Shown piece after piece: positions 36,926-46,904 of a stretch of 64,000 nucleotides of DNA (position 1 is its first letter; each line of letters begins with the position of its first letter). The notes beneath the pieces are model-generated. The model saw only the letters and a program-made list of their open reading frames with translations, ran no database searches and was not told the origin of the DNA. The position numbers were made by a program, and so were the translations under genes. This stretch comes from Mangrovactinospora gilvigrisea. GTDB lineage: Bacteria; Actinomycetota; Actinomycetes; Streptomycetales; Streptomycetaceae. The DNA is taken from the NCBI RefSeq assembly GCF_001879105.1, contig NZ_MLCF01000043.1, positions 62,001-126,000 of the forward strand, in the 5' to 3' direction.

Positions 36926-38446
36926 GTGGCAACCAGCGCCCTCGACGACCTGAACCTCACCGCACTCATCGACGCACTCCTCCTCACCCAACCGCCCGGC
37001 GAACGCGACGCCCTGGCGCCGCGCTACCGGACGGGGCTCACCGACCCCGCCGATGTCGCCCACCGTCACGAGATCGTCCGGGACCTGTCGAACACGCAGG
37101 TGTCGGACGCGGTGCGGGGCTTCACCCGGGCGCTGCGCAACATCCGCGAGCACCTGTCGCTCGGCGAGCGCCTCCCCCACCCGCTGCAGAACCACCTGGT
37201 GCGGCTGGAGGCGGTGCACGACTACGGCGCCGCCGTCACCGCCTTCGCGGAGGCGCTCACCGCCCCGGAGGCGGAGCCGGACGGCCTGGGCGCCGCCCTC
37301 GGCGAGCTCGTCGCCCATCTGCGCTCCGCACTCACCCCGGGCACGCCCTTCGCCGAGCTGCGGGCGGCCGCCGACAAGGTCACCGCGGACCTCGCCGAGG
37401 TCCGCTACACCCTGCACATCCGCGCCAACCGGATCAGCGTCTCCCGGCACCGCGGGGAGCGCGACCACGGCGCGGACATCGCCGGCCTCTTCGCCCGGTT
37501 CCGCCGCGAGGGCGCCCCCTCCCATCTCGCCGCGATGCCCCGCGACCTGGAGATGGACCCGGTCGAGGCGCGCATCCTGGGCCTGGTCGCCGACCTCAAC
37601 CCGGAGCCGTTCGCGGCCCTGGAGGAGTTCGCCGCCAAGCACCGCGACTTCCTCGACCCGGTGCTCGTCGACTTCGACCACGAGATCCGCTTCTACCTGG
37701 CCTATCTGGACTTCACCGGGCCGCTGCGGGACGCCGGGCTGCCGTTCTGCCTGCCGCGGATCAACGAGCCCGGCGGGCCGGTGCGCATCCTGGACGGCTA
37801 CGACCTGGCACTCGCCGACAAGCTCGCCCACGAGCGCCCGGACACCGGCGCCGAGGCGATCGTCGTCAACAGCGTCGCCCTGGAGCCGCCGGAGCGGCTG
37901 CTCGTGGTCACCGGCCCCAACCAGGGCGGCAAGACCACCTTCGCCCGGATGTTCGGCCAGCTGCACCACCTCGCCGCGCTCGGCCTGCCGGTGCCCGCCG
38001 CCGACGCCGAACTGCCGCTGCCCGACAACCTCTTCACGCACTTCGAGCGCGAGGAGGACCTGCGGACGCTGCGCGGCAAGCTCGACGACGAGCTGGTGCG
38101 CATCCGCGAGGCGCTGGAGGAGGCCACCTCCCGCAGCGTCGTCATCATGAACGAGAGCTTCAGCTCCACCTCGCTGCACGACGCCCGCTTCATCGGCGAG
38201 CACGTCCTGGACAAGCTCGCCGCGCTCGACGTCACCTGCCTCTACGTCACCTTCGTCGACGAGCTGGCCGCCCTGCCGCGCCACGGGGAGCGGACGGTCT
38301 CGCTGGTCGCCACGATCGTCCCGGACGACCCCTCGCAGCGCACCTACCGGCTGGTCCGCCGCCCCGCCGACGGCCGCGCCTACGCCACCGCCATCGCCGC
38401 CAAGTACGGCCTCACCCACGACGCCCTCCGGGAGCGACTGCGCTGA
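36926..38446 (+). CDS. MutS-like ATPase, first of a pair
   Basis: A 506-residue protein resembling MutS domains III and V without the mismatch-recognition domain. The helical lever region (about 60-300) leads into the ATPase: Walker A GPNQGGKTT at 330-338, then a Walker B position reading VVIMNESFSSTS, where the Asp of the usual DE is Asn. Mismatch repair is unlikely without domain I; MutS-like proteins of this kind have no known role to me. GTG 36926 is eight bases after TAGGCT (36913-36918), so translation is probably leaderless; GTG 36908 lies before the -10 box. The stop overlaps the next gene (TGATG). Confidence 0.82.
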   Translation: MATSALDDLNLTALIDALLLTQPPGERDALAPRYRTGLTDPADVAHRHEIVRDLSNTQVSDAVRGFTRALRNIREHLSLGERLPHPLQNHLVRLEAVHDYGAAVTAFAEALTAPEAEPDGLGAALGELVAHLRSALTPGTPFAELRAAADKVTADLAEVRYTLHIRANRISVSRHRGERDHGADIAGLFARFRREGAPSHLAAMPRDLEMDPVEARILGLVADLNPEPFAALEEFAAKHRDFLDPVLVDFDHEIRFYLAYLDFTGPLRDAGLPFCLPRINEPGGPVRILDGYDLALADKLAHERPDTGAEAIVVNSVALEPPERLLVVTGPNQGGKTTFARMFGQLHHLAALGLPVPAADAELPLPDNLFTHFEREEDLRTLRGKLDDELVRIREALEEATSRSVVIMNESFSSTSLHDARFIGEHVLDKLAALDVTCLYVTFVDELAALPRHGERTVSLVATIVPDDPSQRTYRLVRRPADGRAYATAIAAKYGLTHDALRERLR

Positions 38447-39990
38447 TGGACGTCCGACTCCTGCACTCCGACCGCGAGTTCGCCCCCGACACCGCGGACC
38501 GCCCGCTCGCCCACTCCGGCGACCTCACCGACGACCTCGAACTGGACACCCTGCTCGCCGCCATGGACCCGCCGGACGAGGCCGCCGCCGCGACCGCCCG
38601 CGCCGCGCTGCTGGCGCCGCTGCGCACCCCGGACGAGATCCGCTACCGGCAGCGCGTGCACGCCGACGCCCTCGCCCACGAGAGCGCCGTCCGCGAGCTG
38701 CACACGCTCGCCGCCGACGCCCTGGAGCGGGAGCGGCGGCTCAGCATCGTCCTGTACCCCACGCCGGAGTCGGTGCTGCGGCGCGCCGTCAACTCGCTGG
38801 ACGTGCTCACCGAGCGCCTCCGCGCGCTGCGCCGGCTCGCCGCCCGCCTCGCCGCCCAGGACGGCTGGGCATCCGAGGGCTTCACCGGCCTCTTCGCCGA
38901 GCTGGACGGCGAGGTCGACGACGACTGGTTCCGCGAGGTCGCCCGGCACCTGAAGGAGCTGCAGTTCCGCCGCGGCATCCTGCTCTCCGCGCGGCTCGGC
39001 GACGGCGGCCGCGCCACCGAACTGGCCCTCGGCCGGCCCGACCCGGACGCGCCGGACCCGGCCGACCGCAAGCCGGCCCGCCGCTTCCCGCTCGGGCCGC
39101 GCCGCCCGGACACGCTCAGCTTCACCCTCCCGGAGAACGACGACCGCAATGCCAAGGCGCTGGAGGAGCTGCGCGACCGCGGCCTGAACTCCGTCGCCGA
39201 CGCGGTCGCCACCGCCGCCGACCACCTGCGCGACTGGTTCGCCGCGCTCCACCGCGAGCTCGGCTTCCACCTCTGCCTGCTCAACCTGCGCAAGCGGCTC
39301 GCCGACCGCGGGCTGCCGCTGTGCACGCCGGAGCCGCTTCAGCCGGGCACCGCGGCGCTCGCCGCCCGCGACCTCTACGACCCCGGGCTCGCCCTCACCG
39401 CGGACGCGTCCACCGCTATCACCCGCAACGACGTCGAAGCGGGCGGCGCCCCGCTGATCCTGGTCACCGGCGCCAACCAGGGCGGCAAGTCCACCTTCCT
39501 GCGCAGCGTCGGCACCGCCCAGCTGCTGCTGCAGTGCGGGGCGTTCGCGCCCGCGGCGGAGTTCCGCGCGGAGGTGCGCACGGGGCTCTTCACCCACTAC
39601 CGGCGGCGCGAGGACGCCACCATGACGCACGGCAAGCTGGAGGAGGAGCTGGCCAGGATGAGCGGCATCGCCGACGTCCTCGCCCCGGGCGCGCTGCTGC
39701 TGTGCAACGAGTCGTTCGCCGCCACCAACGAGCGGGAGGGCTCCGAGATCGCCCGGGAGATCCTCACCGCGCTCACCGCCTCCGGTGTGCGGATCGTCTT
39801 CGTCACCCATCTCTTCGCGCTCGCCGACGGGTTCGGGGGCGACGCGGACGCGGTCCGGCTGCGCGCCGAGCGCCGCGACGACGGCACCCGCACCTTCCGG
39901 ATCGTCCCCGGCGACCCGCTCCCCACCAGCCACGGGGAGGACGTCTACAAGCGGGTCTTCGGCACGGCAGGCGCTGCGCCCCACCCGTAG
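38446..39990 (+). CDS. MutS-like ATPase, second of a pair
   Basis: A 514-residue protein of the same design as its neighbour: helical region, then Walker A GANQGGKST at 342-350 and a Walker B position reading LLLCNESFAATN, again with Asn for Asp. The pair shares the C-terminal ATPase features but differs strongly elsewhere, so they are ancient paralogues and may form a heterodimer. ATG 38446 overlaps the upstream stop by one base, which implies coupled translation and equal amounts. Confidence 0.82.
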   Translation: MDVRLLHSDREFAPDTADRPLAHSGDLTDDLELDTLLAAMDPPDEAAAATARAALLAPLRTPDEIRYRQRVHADALAHESAVRELHTLAADALERERRLSIVLYPTPESVLRRAVNSLDVLTERLRALRRLAARLAAQDGWASEGFTGLFAELDGEVDDDWFREVARHLKELQFRRGILLSARLGDGGRATELALGRPDPDAPDPADRKPARRFPLGPRRPDTLSFTLPENDDRNAKALEELRDRGLNSVADAVATAADHLRDWFAALHRELGFHLCLLNLRKRLADRGLPLCTPEPLQPGTAALAARDLYDPGLALTADASTAITRNDVEAGGAPLILVTGANQGGKSTFLRSVGTAQLLLQCGAFAPAAEFRAEVRTGLFTHYRRREDATMTHGKLEEELARMSGIADVLAPGALLLCNESFAATNEREGSEIAREILTALTASGVRIVFVTHLFALADGFGGDADAVRLRAERRDDGTRTFRIVPGDPLPTSHGEDVYKRVFGTAGAAPHP

Positions 39991-40104
39991 GGGTGGGGTT
40001 TGCCCCCGGGTCGATCCACCGGATCACTCCATCGTTTCGCGGACTCCTGGTCGACAGGCTGATCAGTAGGAAAGAGCAGCCCTACCGAGCCACCGGGAGC
40101 CCCC

Positions 40105-40863
40105 GTGACCACCGCGATCCTCGACCCCCAGACCCGGACCCGGCCCCTCCCCCTGCGCGCCGCCGCCCCGGCGCCCGCCCCGGCGAAGCCGCGGCGCTCG
40201 GTCGTCCCGCTGGCCTGGACGCGGCTGGCCGTCTGGGGGCCGGTCACCGCGCTCGCCGCGATGCTCGCGGTGCACCTGGCCGGCCACCTCAACCCGGTGA
40301 CCAGCGTGCTCTCCTCCTACGCGCTCGCCCCGGGCACGGCGGGCCTCTTCGCGGTCGCGGTGCTGGCGCTGGGCGCCGGCGCGGCGGGCCTGGGACGGGC
40401 GCTCCGCACGGCGGCCCCGGCGGTCGGCCGGGCCGTCCCCGCGCTGCTCGCGGTGACGGCGGGGATGCTGGCCCTGACGGTGATCTTCCCGACCGACGCG
40501 GAGTTCGCGCCGATCTCGCTGAGCGGCAACATCCACCGCTACGCGGCGACGGTGGCGATGGTCGCGATGCCGGTGGCCGGGCTGCTGACGGCCCGTCGGC
40601 TGCGCGTCGGCGCGTGGCGGCGGGTCGGCAAGGCGGCGGCGCTGGCGACGGGGGCGTCGCTGCTGACCCTGGTGGTCTACCTGGTCACCTGCATCCCCTC
40701 GGTGCTCCCCCACACGCCCCTCGCCGAGGCCTTCAACGCCGCCTTCCCGGGCTTCAACGCCCGCGGCCTCACCGAGCGGATCGTCCTGACGGCCGAGGTC
40801 GCCCTCGTCCTCACCACCGGCCTCTCCCTCCTCAAGGCCACCACCTCCCGCCGCGCCGCCTGA
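40105..40863 (+). CDS. DUF998 family membrane protein
   Basis: A 252-residue protein with about six hydrophobic helices from residue 40 onward. The pattern HLAGHLNPVTSVLSSYALAPG after the first helix, a central FPTDAE and a following HRYAATVAM are typical of DUF998. Function unknown. GTG 40105 follows GGGAGC. It is a single gene, converging with the PAP2 phosphatase gene. Confidence 0.75.
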   Translation: MTTAILDPQTRTRPLPLRAAAPAPAPAKPRRSVVPLAWTRLAVWGPVTALAAMLAVHLAGHLNPVTSVLSSYALAPGTAGLFAVAVLALGAGAAGLGRALRTAAPAVGRAVPALLAVTAGMLALTVIFPTDAEFAPISLSGNIHRYAATVAMVAMPVAGLLTARRLRVGAWRRVGKAAALATGASLLTLVVYLVTCIPSVLPHTPLAEAFNAAFPGFNARGLTERIVLTAEVALVLTTGLSLLKATTSRRAA

Positions 40864-40880
40864 CCTCCTGGCCGCCCCTC

Positions 40881-40919
40881 CGCCCCGGCACCCCGCCCAC
40901 AGCGCGGGGCGCCGGGGCG
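40881..40919. terminator. Bidirectional terminator
   Basis: A 16-position stem (one A-C mismatch) with a seven-base loop between the convergent DUF998 and PAP2 genes. Confidence 0.65.
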
Positions 40920-40942
40920 TCGGCGGTGACCACGACGGCGCG

Positions 40943-41623
40943 CTACCAACCCACCGGGCCCTCGCCGCGTCCGAACACCACCCACCCGAAGTCGGACCCC
41001 CGCGCCCGGTCCACCACACCCCCCAGCAACGCCGCCGCCCACACCAGCAGCCCCCCGACGACCGCACCCACCACCCACCCCGCCCACACATCGTGCGGAT
41101 AGTGCACCCCCACCAGCACCCGCGAGGCCCCCATCAGCAGCGCCGCCACCACCGACACCAGCGCCATCCACCCCACCCCCCGCCGGCCCCGGGGCGACCC
41201 CGCCGGCCCCGCCGTCCGAGGCGCCCTCGGCACCGACAGCGCCAACCCCACCGCCGCCACCGCCGCCGCCGCGGCGATCACCGCGTGGTTGCTGGGGAAC
41301 GACCAGTCCGTCCGCCCCGGGCAGACCACCACCGTCCGCACCCGCAGGGCCACGCACGGCCGCACCTCCCGCGCCGCGGCCTTCACCACCTCGTTGATCC
41401 CGTACGCGGCCACCACCGCCACCGGTGCCGCCCACGCCCGCGCCATCGCCCGCCCCGGGGCGGGCCGCGCCGCCCACCACCCCCACACCATCAGCAGCGC
41501 GAACACCGCCAGCCCGTACTCGGCGTAGCCGGAGATCAGCGAGCGCAGCCAATCCGGCTGCCGATCCGCCCACTCGGCGATCGTCCGGTAGAGGCCGCCG
41601 TCCATCCCTGAACCCAACTCCAT
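40943..41623 (-). CDS. PAP2-family membrane phosphatase
   Basis: A 226-residue polytopic membrane protein with the three phosphatase motifs: KAAAREVRP, FPSNHAV (PSGH variant) and SRVLVGVHYPHDV. Such enzymes dephosphorylate lipid phosphates such as undecaprenyl pyrophosphate or phosphatidate; the substrate is not evident. ATG 41623 is chosen; a TTG at 41632 is in frame but lies in a possible -10 region (TAGCTT, complement of 41633-41638). About six helices are present. An extracytoplasmic active site is expected. Confidence 0.82.
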   Translation of the reverse strand: MELGSGMDGGLYRTIAEWADRQPDWLRSLISGYAEYGLAVFALLMVWGWWAARPAPGRAMARAWAAPVAVVAAYGINEVVKAAAREVRPCVALRVRTVVVCPGRTDWSFPSNHAVIAAAAAVAAVGLALSVPRAPRTAGPAGSPRGRRGVGWMALVSVVAALLMGASRVLVGVHYPHDVWAGWVVGAVVGGLLVWAAALLGGVVDRARGSDFGWVVFGRGEGPVGW

Positions 41624-41860
41624 GACGGACAAAGCTACCCAACATCACCCAAACCCCAGCCGAGCCACACCCCCGCACACGACCGACCGCCGCTGAATTC
41701 ACCACCGCACAGGTACTGACAAAGTCGCAACACCCGGTTAACGTTCGAGCAGGCCGACGCTCCTCGGCCCGGACTCCGGAGCCCGCCCGGGCATCGGGGG
41801 CCTCCATCCTTTACTCGGATCGTCCGGCACGTTCCTGCCGGTGAAGGGGAGATTGAGTCA

Positions 41861-42967
<1,107 letters not shown>

Positions 42968-42986
42968 CGCCGAAGCATCGTTCCGA

Positions 42987-43031
42987 CCCGCACCCCATTC
43001 GCCCGGCGCAGCCGGGCGGGTGGGGTGCGGG
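42987..43031 (+). terminator. Terminator after msiK
   Basis: A stem of about 21 bp (two G-U pairs) with a three-base GCA loop, followed by GGTTT. Confidence 0.8.
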
Positions 43032-43125
43032 GGTTTCAGGGCGGCACCGCCCGGGCCCGCACCACGCGGCCCGCTACCGTGCCCCTCGACCGCAACCCGA
43101 CCCACGGACCGCAACGGATCGCAGC

Positions 43126-44412
43126 GTGAAACTCACCGCCGCATCGCCCACCCAGGCCCCCACCGAACTCCTCGCCCTGCCCTGGAACCTCCCCCTCACC
43201 GCGTGGCCCGACGACATCCTCGTCGACCTGCCCCGCGGCATCTCCCGCCACGAGGTCCGCTTCGTCTGCTCCTCGCACAGCGCGAGCGGCGACGTCCTGG
43301 CCGTCAAGGAGATCGGCGAGCACTCCGCGCTCCGCGAGTACTCCCTGCTGCGCGACCTGGACCGGCTCGGGGTGCCCTCCGTCGACCCCGTCGCGGTCGT
43401 CACCGGCCGCTCCGACAGGGACGGCAACCCCCTCGAACCCGCCCTCGTCACCCGGCACCTGGCCCGCTCGCTGCCCTACCGGGCGATGTTCGAGCAGACC
43501 ATGCGGCCGGACACCATAGAGCGGCTGCTGGACGCGCTGGCCGTGCTCCTCGTCCGGCTGCACCTGGTCGGCTTCGCCTGGAACGACTGCTCGCTCTCCA
43601 ACACCCTCTTCCGGCGCGACGCCGGCGCCTTCGCCGCCTACCTGGTCGACGCCGAGACGGGCGACCTGCGGCCGTCGCTCTCCGACGGGCAGCGGCAGTA
43701 CGACATCGAGACCGCCCAGATGAACATCGCCGGCGAGTTCTACGACCTCGCCGAGGGCGGCCTGCTGCACCCCTCGCTCGACCCGATCGTCCTCGCCGAG
43801 GTGGTGCTCTCCCGCTACCTCGACCTGTGGCACGAGCTGACGGCCCCCACCGTCTACCGCTCCGACCAGCGCCACCGCATCGACGCGCGGGTGCGCCGCC
43901 TCAACGAACTCGGCTTCGACGTGGGCGAGCTGCAGATCGACAACCATCCCGACGGCGGCAAGGTGACGATCATCCCCAAGGTGGTGGACGCCGGCCACCA
44001 CCAGCGGCAACTGCTCCGCCTCACCGGGCTGGACGTCCAGGAGAACCAGGCCCGCCGCCTCCTGAACGACCTGGAGGCGTTCACCGCGGTGCAGCCGGAC
44101 CACGACCCGGACGACCCGGTGATGTCCGCGTCGCCCGAGGTGATCGCGCACCGCTGGCTGCGCGAGGTGTTCCGTCCGGCGATCCGGATGGTGCCGCGCC
44201 GGCTGCGGCCGTCGATCGACCCGGCGCAGGTCTTCCACGAGATGCTCGACCACCGCTGGTTCCTCTCCGAGGAGTCCGAGCACGACGTCGGGATGGAGAC
44301 GGCGGCGCGCGACTACGTCGACAAGGTCCTGCTGCCCTCCCTCGACCCGGCGCTGCTGGACCCCGCCCGGATCGACGAGAATGCCCTTCAATCCAAACGC
44401 CCTGACGATTAG
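43126..44412 (+). CDS. DUF4032 protein (kinase-like fold)
   Basis: A 428-residue protein. The N-terminal two thirds look like a small lipopolysaccharide-kinase-like fold: VLAVKEIGEHSALREYSLLR (conserved Lys and Glu), FAWNDCSLSNTLFR at the catalytic-loop position and LVDAETGDLRP for the metal-binding Asp. The C-terminal domain is the uncharacterised DUF4032 region. Function unknown. GTG 43126 has no clear ribosome-binding site; a TACCGT at 43074-43079 could serve as -10 box with a leader of about 40 bases. Confidence 0.75.
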   Translation: MKLTAASPTQAPTELLALPWNLPLTAWPDDILVDLPRGISRHEVRFVCSSHSASGDVLAVKEIGEHSALREYSLLRDLDRLGVPSVDPVAVVTGRSDRDGNPLEPALVTRHLARSLPYRAMFEQTMRPDTIERLLDALAVLLVRLHLVGFAWNDCSLSNTLFRRDAGAFAAYLVDAETGDLRPSLSDGQRQYDIETAQMNIAGEFYDLAEGGLLHPSLDPIVLAEVVLSRYLDLWHELTAPTVYRSDQRHRIDARVRRLNELGFDVGELQIDNHPDGGKVTIIPKVVDAGHHQRQLLRLTGLDVQENQARRLLNDLEAFTAVQPDHDPDDPVMSASPEVIAHRWLREVFRPAIRMVPRRLRPSIDPAQVFHEMLDHRWFLSEESEHDVGMETAARDYVDKVLLPSLDPALLDPARIDENALQSKRPDD

Positions 44413-44505
44413 TCAATTCGCTGCACGGGCCATCACCCTCACGCGTGTCATCCTTTCGCGTGTTCCCCGGGATTCGGATCTTTATGGCTCGCTAGCATCG
44501 CCAGA

Positions 44506-44955
44506 GTGAATCAGGCAGCACGCCGACTCGGCAGATCAATCGCACTCATCCTTCCGGTTTCGCTGGTGCTCTCCGGCACGCTGGCCGTCACCCGGGTGCC
44601 CTGGGTCGCCTCCTCCGCGGGCTCCCAGCTCCTGACGGCCTCCACCTCGACGGGAGGCGGCTCCGAGCATGCCGCCCGCCCCGCCGCGGCGCCGCCGCAG
44701 CAGCACCGGCCCCTGACGGCCGCGGGCCTCAAGGGCTCGCTGCTGACGACGGTTCGGGAGAAGGACCCGGGCGTCGCGCTCAACGACCTGAACCGCGCCG
44801 TGCTGGAGCACCCCTCCCTCGCGGCGCACTGCACCGCGCTGGCGCACAGCATCGGGCACGCGGCCGTCGCCAAGTACGGCGCGGCCAAGGCCCGCACGTT
44901 CGCGCGCCCGGTCTGCGACGCCTCCTATCTGAACGCCACCGACGGAAGAAGCTGA
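44506..44955 (+). CDS. Small secreted or membrane-anchored protein with C-x(6)-HxxxH motif
   Basis: A 149-residue protein. An N-terminal hydrophobic segment (about 12-28, ALILPVSLVLSG) acts as a signal peptide or anchor, a Ser/Gly/Pro-rich linker follows, then LAAHCTALAHSIGHAAVAKYG and a second Cys in RPVCDASYLNATDG, where the protein stops abruptly. I recall longer proteins with a repeated C-x-x-x-AH-x-x-G pattern, so this may be a shortened relative. GTG 44506 is eight bases after TAGCAT (44493-44498), a leaderless arrangement. Function unknown. Confidence 0.55.
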   Translation: MNQAARRLGRSIALILPVSLVLSGTLAVTRVPWVASSAGSQLLTASTSTGGGSEHAARPAAAPPQQHRPLTAAGLKGSLLTTVREKDPGVALNDLNRAVLEHPSLAAHCTALAHSIGHAAVAKYGAAKARTFARPVCDASYLNATDGRS

Positions 44956-44977
44956 ATCCAAGGAAACAGCACCTCGA

Positions 44978-45034
44978 CAGCAGGGAAGGAGGAGGGCGGC
45001 CCGGGAATTCCCGGGCCGCCCTCCTTCCCTGCTG
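44978..45034. terminator. Long bidirectional terminator hairpin
   Basis: A 17-bp perfect palindrome centred on GAATTC continues through a three-base bulge into another ten base pairs. It lies between convergent genes and is followed by TTGCCGTGTTCTTT. Confidence 0.8.
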
Positions 45035-45062
45035 TTGCCGTGTTCTTTCCGCGGCGCTCCGG

Positions 45063-46802
45063 CTACCCGCCGAGCAGGCCGCCCAGCGTGCTGCCGTCGC
45101 CGCCCCCGCCGCCGCTGGAGGGGCGCGCATGGGTCGGCGCCGGCTGCTGCGCGCCGCCCGTGCCGCTGCTGTGCGAGGACGTCGTCGCGCCGCCCCCGGT
45201 GCCCGTCCCGGACGGCTCCCGGCCGTAGCCGTGGGACGAGGACGTCCCCTGGCCCGAGCCGGCCGGCGCACCGCCGGTCGTCGTCCCCGAGGGGGAGCGG
45301 GACGGCGCCCCGCTCGGCACCACCGCCGAGTTGGACGGCGTCGGCGACGGCGAGCTCGACCGGGTCGGCGACGGCGCGGCGGAGTGCAGCCGCGGCTCAC
45401 CCGGCACCACCGGCCCCATCGGCGAGGAGCTGTGCGAGGGCAGCGGCTCCTGCGCCGGCAGCCCCGGCCCCGTCCCGGTGCGGGCCTGGCCGCGGGTGGA
45501 GGCGCCCAGCCCGGCGCCGAGCAGCAGCGTCAGGCCCAGCACCAGCGCCACCATCGGGGTGCCTCGGACGATCACCCGGCGGCGCAGCTGCCACACCTCG
45601 GGGCGCGGCTGGAAGCGCCGCCACGCCTCGGCGGCGAGCCGGCTGTCGATGGAGAACAGCGGGGCCCCGGCGATCAGCAGCGGGCTCCAGGCGGCCAGGT
45701 AGAGCGCCGCCGGGGTGTCCCACACCGGCGCCGACCGCCAGCTAACCGTCACCAGCAGGGCCGCCGCCAGCAGCATCCCGGCCGCGGCGCAGACCCGCTG
45801 CCACAGGCCGAGCACCGACAGCGCGCCGATGGCGATCTGGACGAAGGCCACCGTCAGGCCGGAGCCGATCGGGTGCTGGATGGCGAAGTCGACCAGCGGG
45901 GCGGCCAGTTGCCAGGGGTGCAGCGACAGCAGCCAGCGCATCATCGAGCCGCGCGAGCCGCCGTCGAAGTACACCGGGTCGGTGAGCTTGGCGACCCCCG
46001 CGCCGATCATCATCACGCCCAGCACGATGCGCAGCGGCAGCAGCACCAGGCCCAGGTTCATCCGCCGCCCGGGGTACCAGGCGTGCACCCCGGTCAGCCG
46101 GCGGAACGCGCCGGTCTGCTCGGTGGCGCTGAGCGGGACGGCGGGCCGCGCCTCGTCCTGCGGCGGGGCGATCCGCACCGGCGGCATCATCGCCGTCTCC
46201 TGCAGCGGCGGGGGCGTCGGCGCCGGCACGGGCCGCGTCACCCCTCCCCCGCCGGGCCGGCGGCGCAGCACCCGCGCCCCGGCCGCGACGACGGGCAGCG
46301 CCTGCGTCGCCTCGGGGTCGCCGCCGCCGGAACCGCCGTGGCCCGCGAGGCCGTTGGGGAGGGCGGGGCCGGGAGCGCCGGCGCGCCGGCCGCCCACCGC
46401 GCCCGCGCCGACGGCGGAGGCGAGCAGGGCGGCCGCGGCGTCACCGGAGGCCGCGGCGGCGTGCCGGTCCGGCATCACCACCCGGCGGCGCGGCGGCCGC
46501 GCCACCCCGGACCCGGCCACCACCCCGGTGTGCCCGATCGCGGAGGCGCTGGCCCGGCCGACGGCCGCGGCAGCGCCGCCCCGGATCAGCGGGATGCCGG
46601 TCAGTGAGGTCTCCATCGGGGTCTCCGGCGGCGCCGCGCGGCGCGCCGAGACGCCCCTGCCGGGCAGGCTCACCCGGAAGCTGACCCCCGTGGTCGCCAC
46701 TCGCGCGGGGTCGCTCGGCACCCGGTGATGGGAGCCGGGCCCCGCGTCCCCGGTCAGCTCGTCGCTCCCGCCCGCGAAACGGCTCGGAGTTCTGGTGTCC
46801 AC
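45063..46802 (-). CDS. DoxX-family membrane protein with long disordered tails
   Basis: A 579-residue protein. Residues 1-235 are a low-complexity Ala/Gly/Arg/Pro region, the middle (about 250-430) is a four-to-five-helix DoxX-like domain (LGLVLLPLRIVLGVMMIGAGVAKL as entry), and the last 140 residues are Ser/Pro/Gly/Thr-rich. DoxX proteins are linked to redox homeostasis in actinobacteria, but this version is far longer than the 140-residue core. GTG 46802 is the farthest plausible start; later Met residues (for example near 62) could also serve. Confidence 0.7.
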   Translation of the reverse strand: MDTRTPSRFAGGSDELTGDAGPGSHHRVPSDPARVATTGVSFRVSLPGRGVSARRAAPPETPMETSLTGIPLIRGGAAAAVGRASASAIGHTGVVAGSGVARPPRRRVVMPDRHAAAASGDAAAALLASAVGAGAVGGRRAGAPGPALPNGLAGHGGSGGGDPEATQALPVVAAGARVLRRRPGGGGVTRPVPAPTPPPLQETAMMPPVRIAPPQDEARPAVPLSATEQTGAFRRLTGVHAWYPGRRMNLGLVLLPLRIVLGVMMIGAGVAKLTDPVYFDGGSRGSMMRWLLSLHPWQLAAPLVDFAIQHPIGSGLTVAFVQIAIGALSVLGLWQRVCAAAGMLLAAALLVTVSWRSAPVWDTPAALYLAAWSPLLIAGAPLFSIDSRLAAEAWRRFQPRPEVWQLRRRVIVRGTPMVALVLGLTLLLGAGLGASTRGQARTGTGPGLPAQEPLPSHSSSPMGPVVPGEPRLHSAAPSPTRSSSPSPTPSNSAVVPSGAPSRSPSGTTTGGAPAGSGQGTSSSHGYGREPSGTGTGGGATTSSHSSGTGGAQQPAPTHARPSSGGGGGDGSTLGGLLGG

Positions 46803-46904
46803 ACCCCACTAACCGAATGAGCGGCGGAGAAGACACCCTTCCGGCCGTCATTTTTCAGAGTCTCACACGGTGTGACGGAGACTCCGGCGGCCGGACCGCC
46901 CCGC

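Noticed and set aside
44978-45034. Long palindrome as a transposon end or phage site
   Set aside because: It lies between convergent genes, is a single hairpin and has no transposase or target duplication; terminator is the simpler reading.
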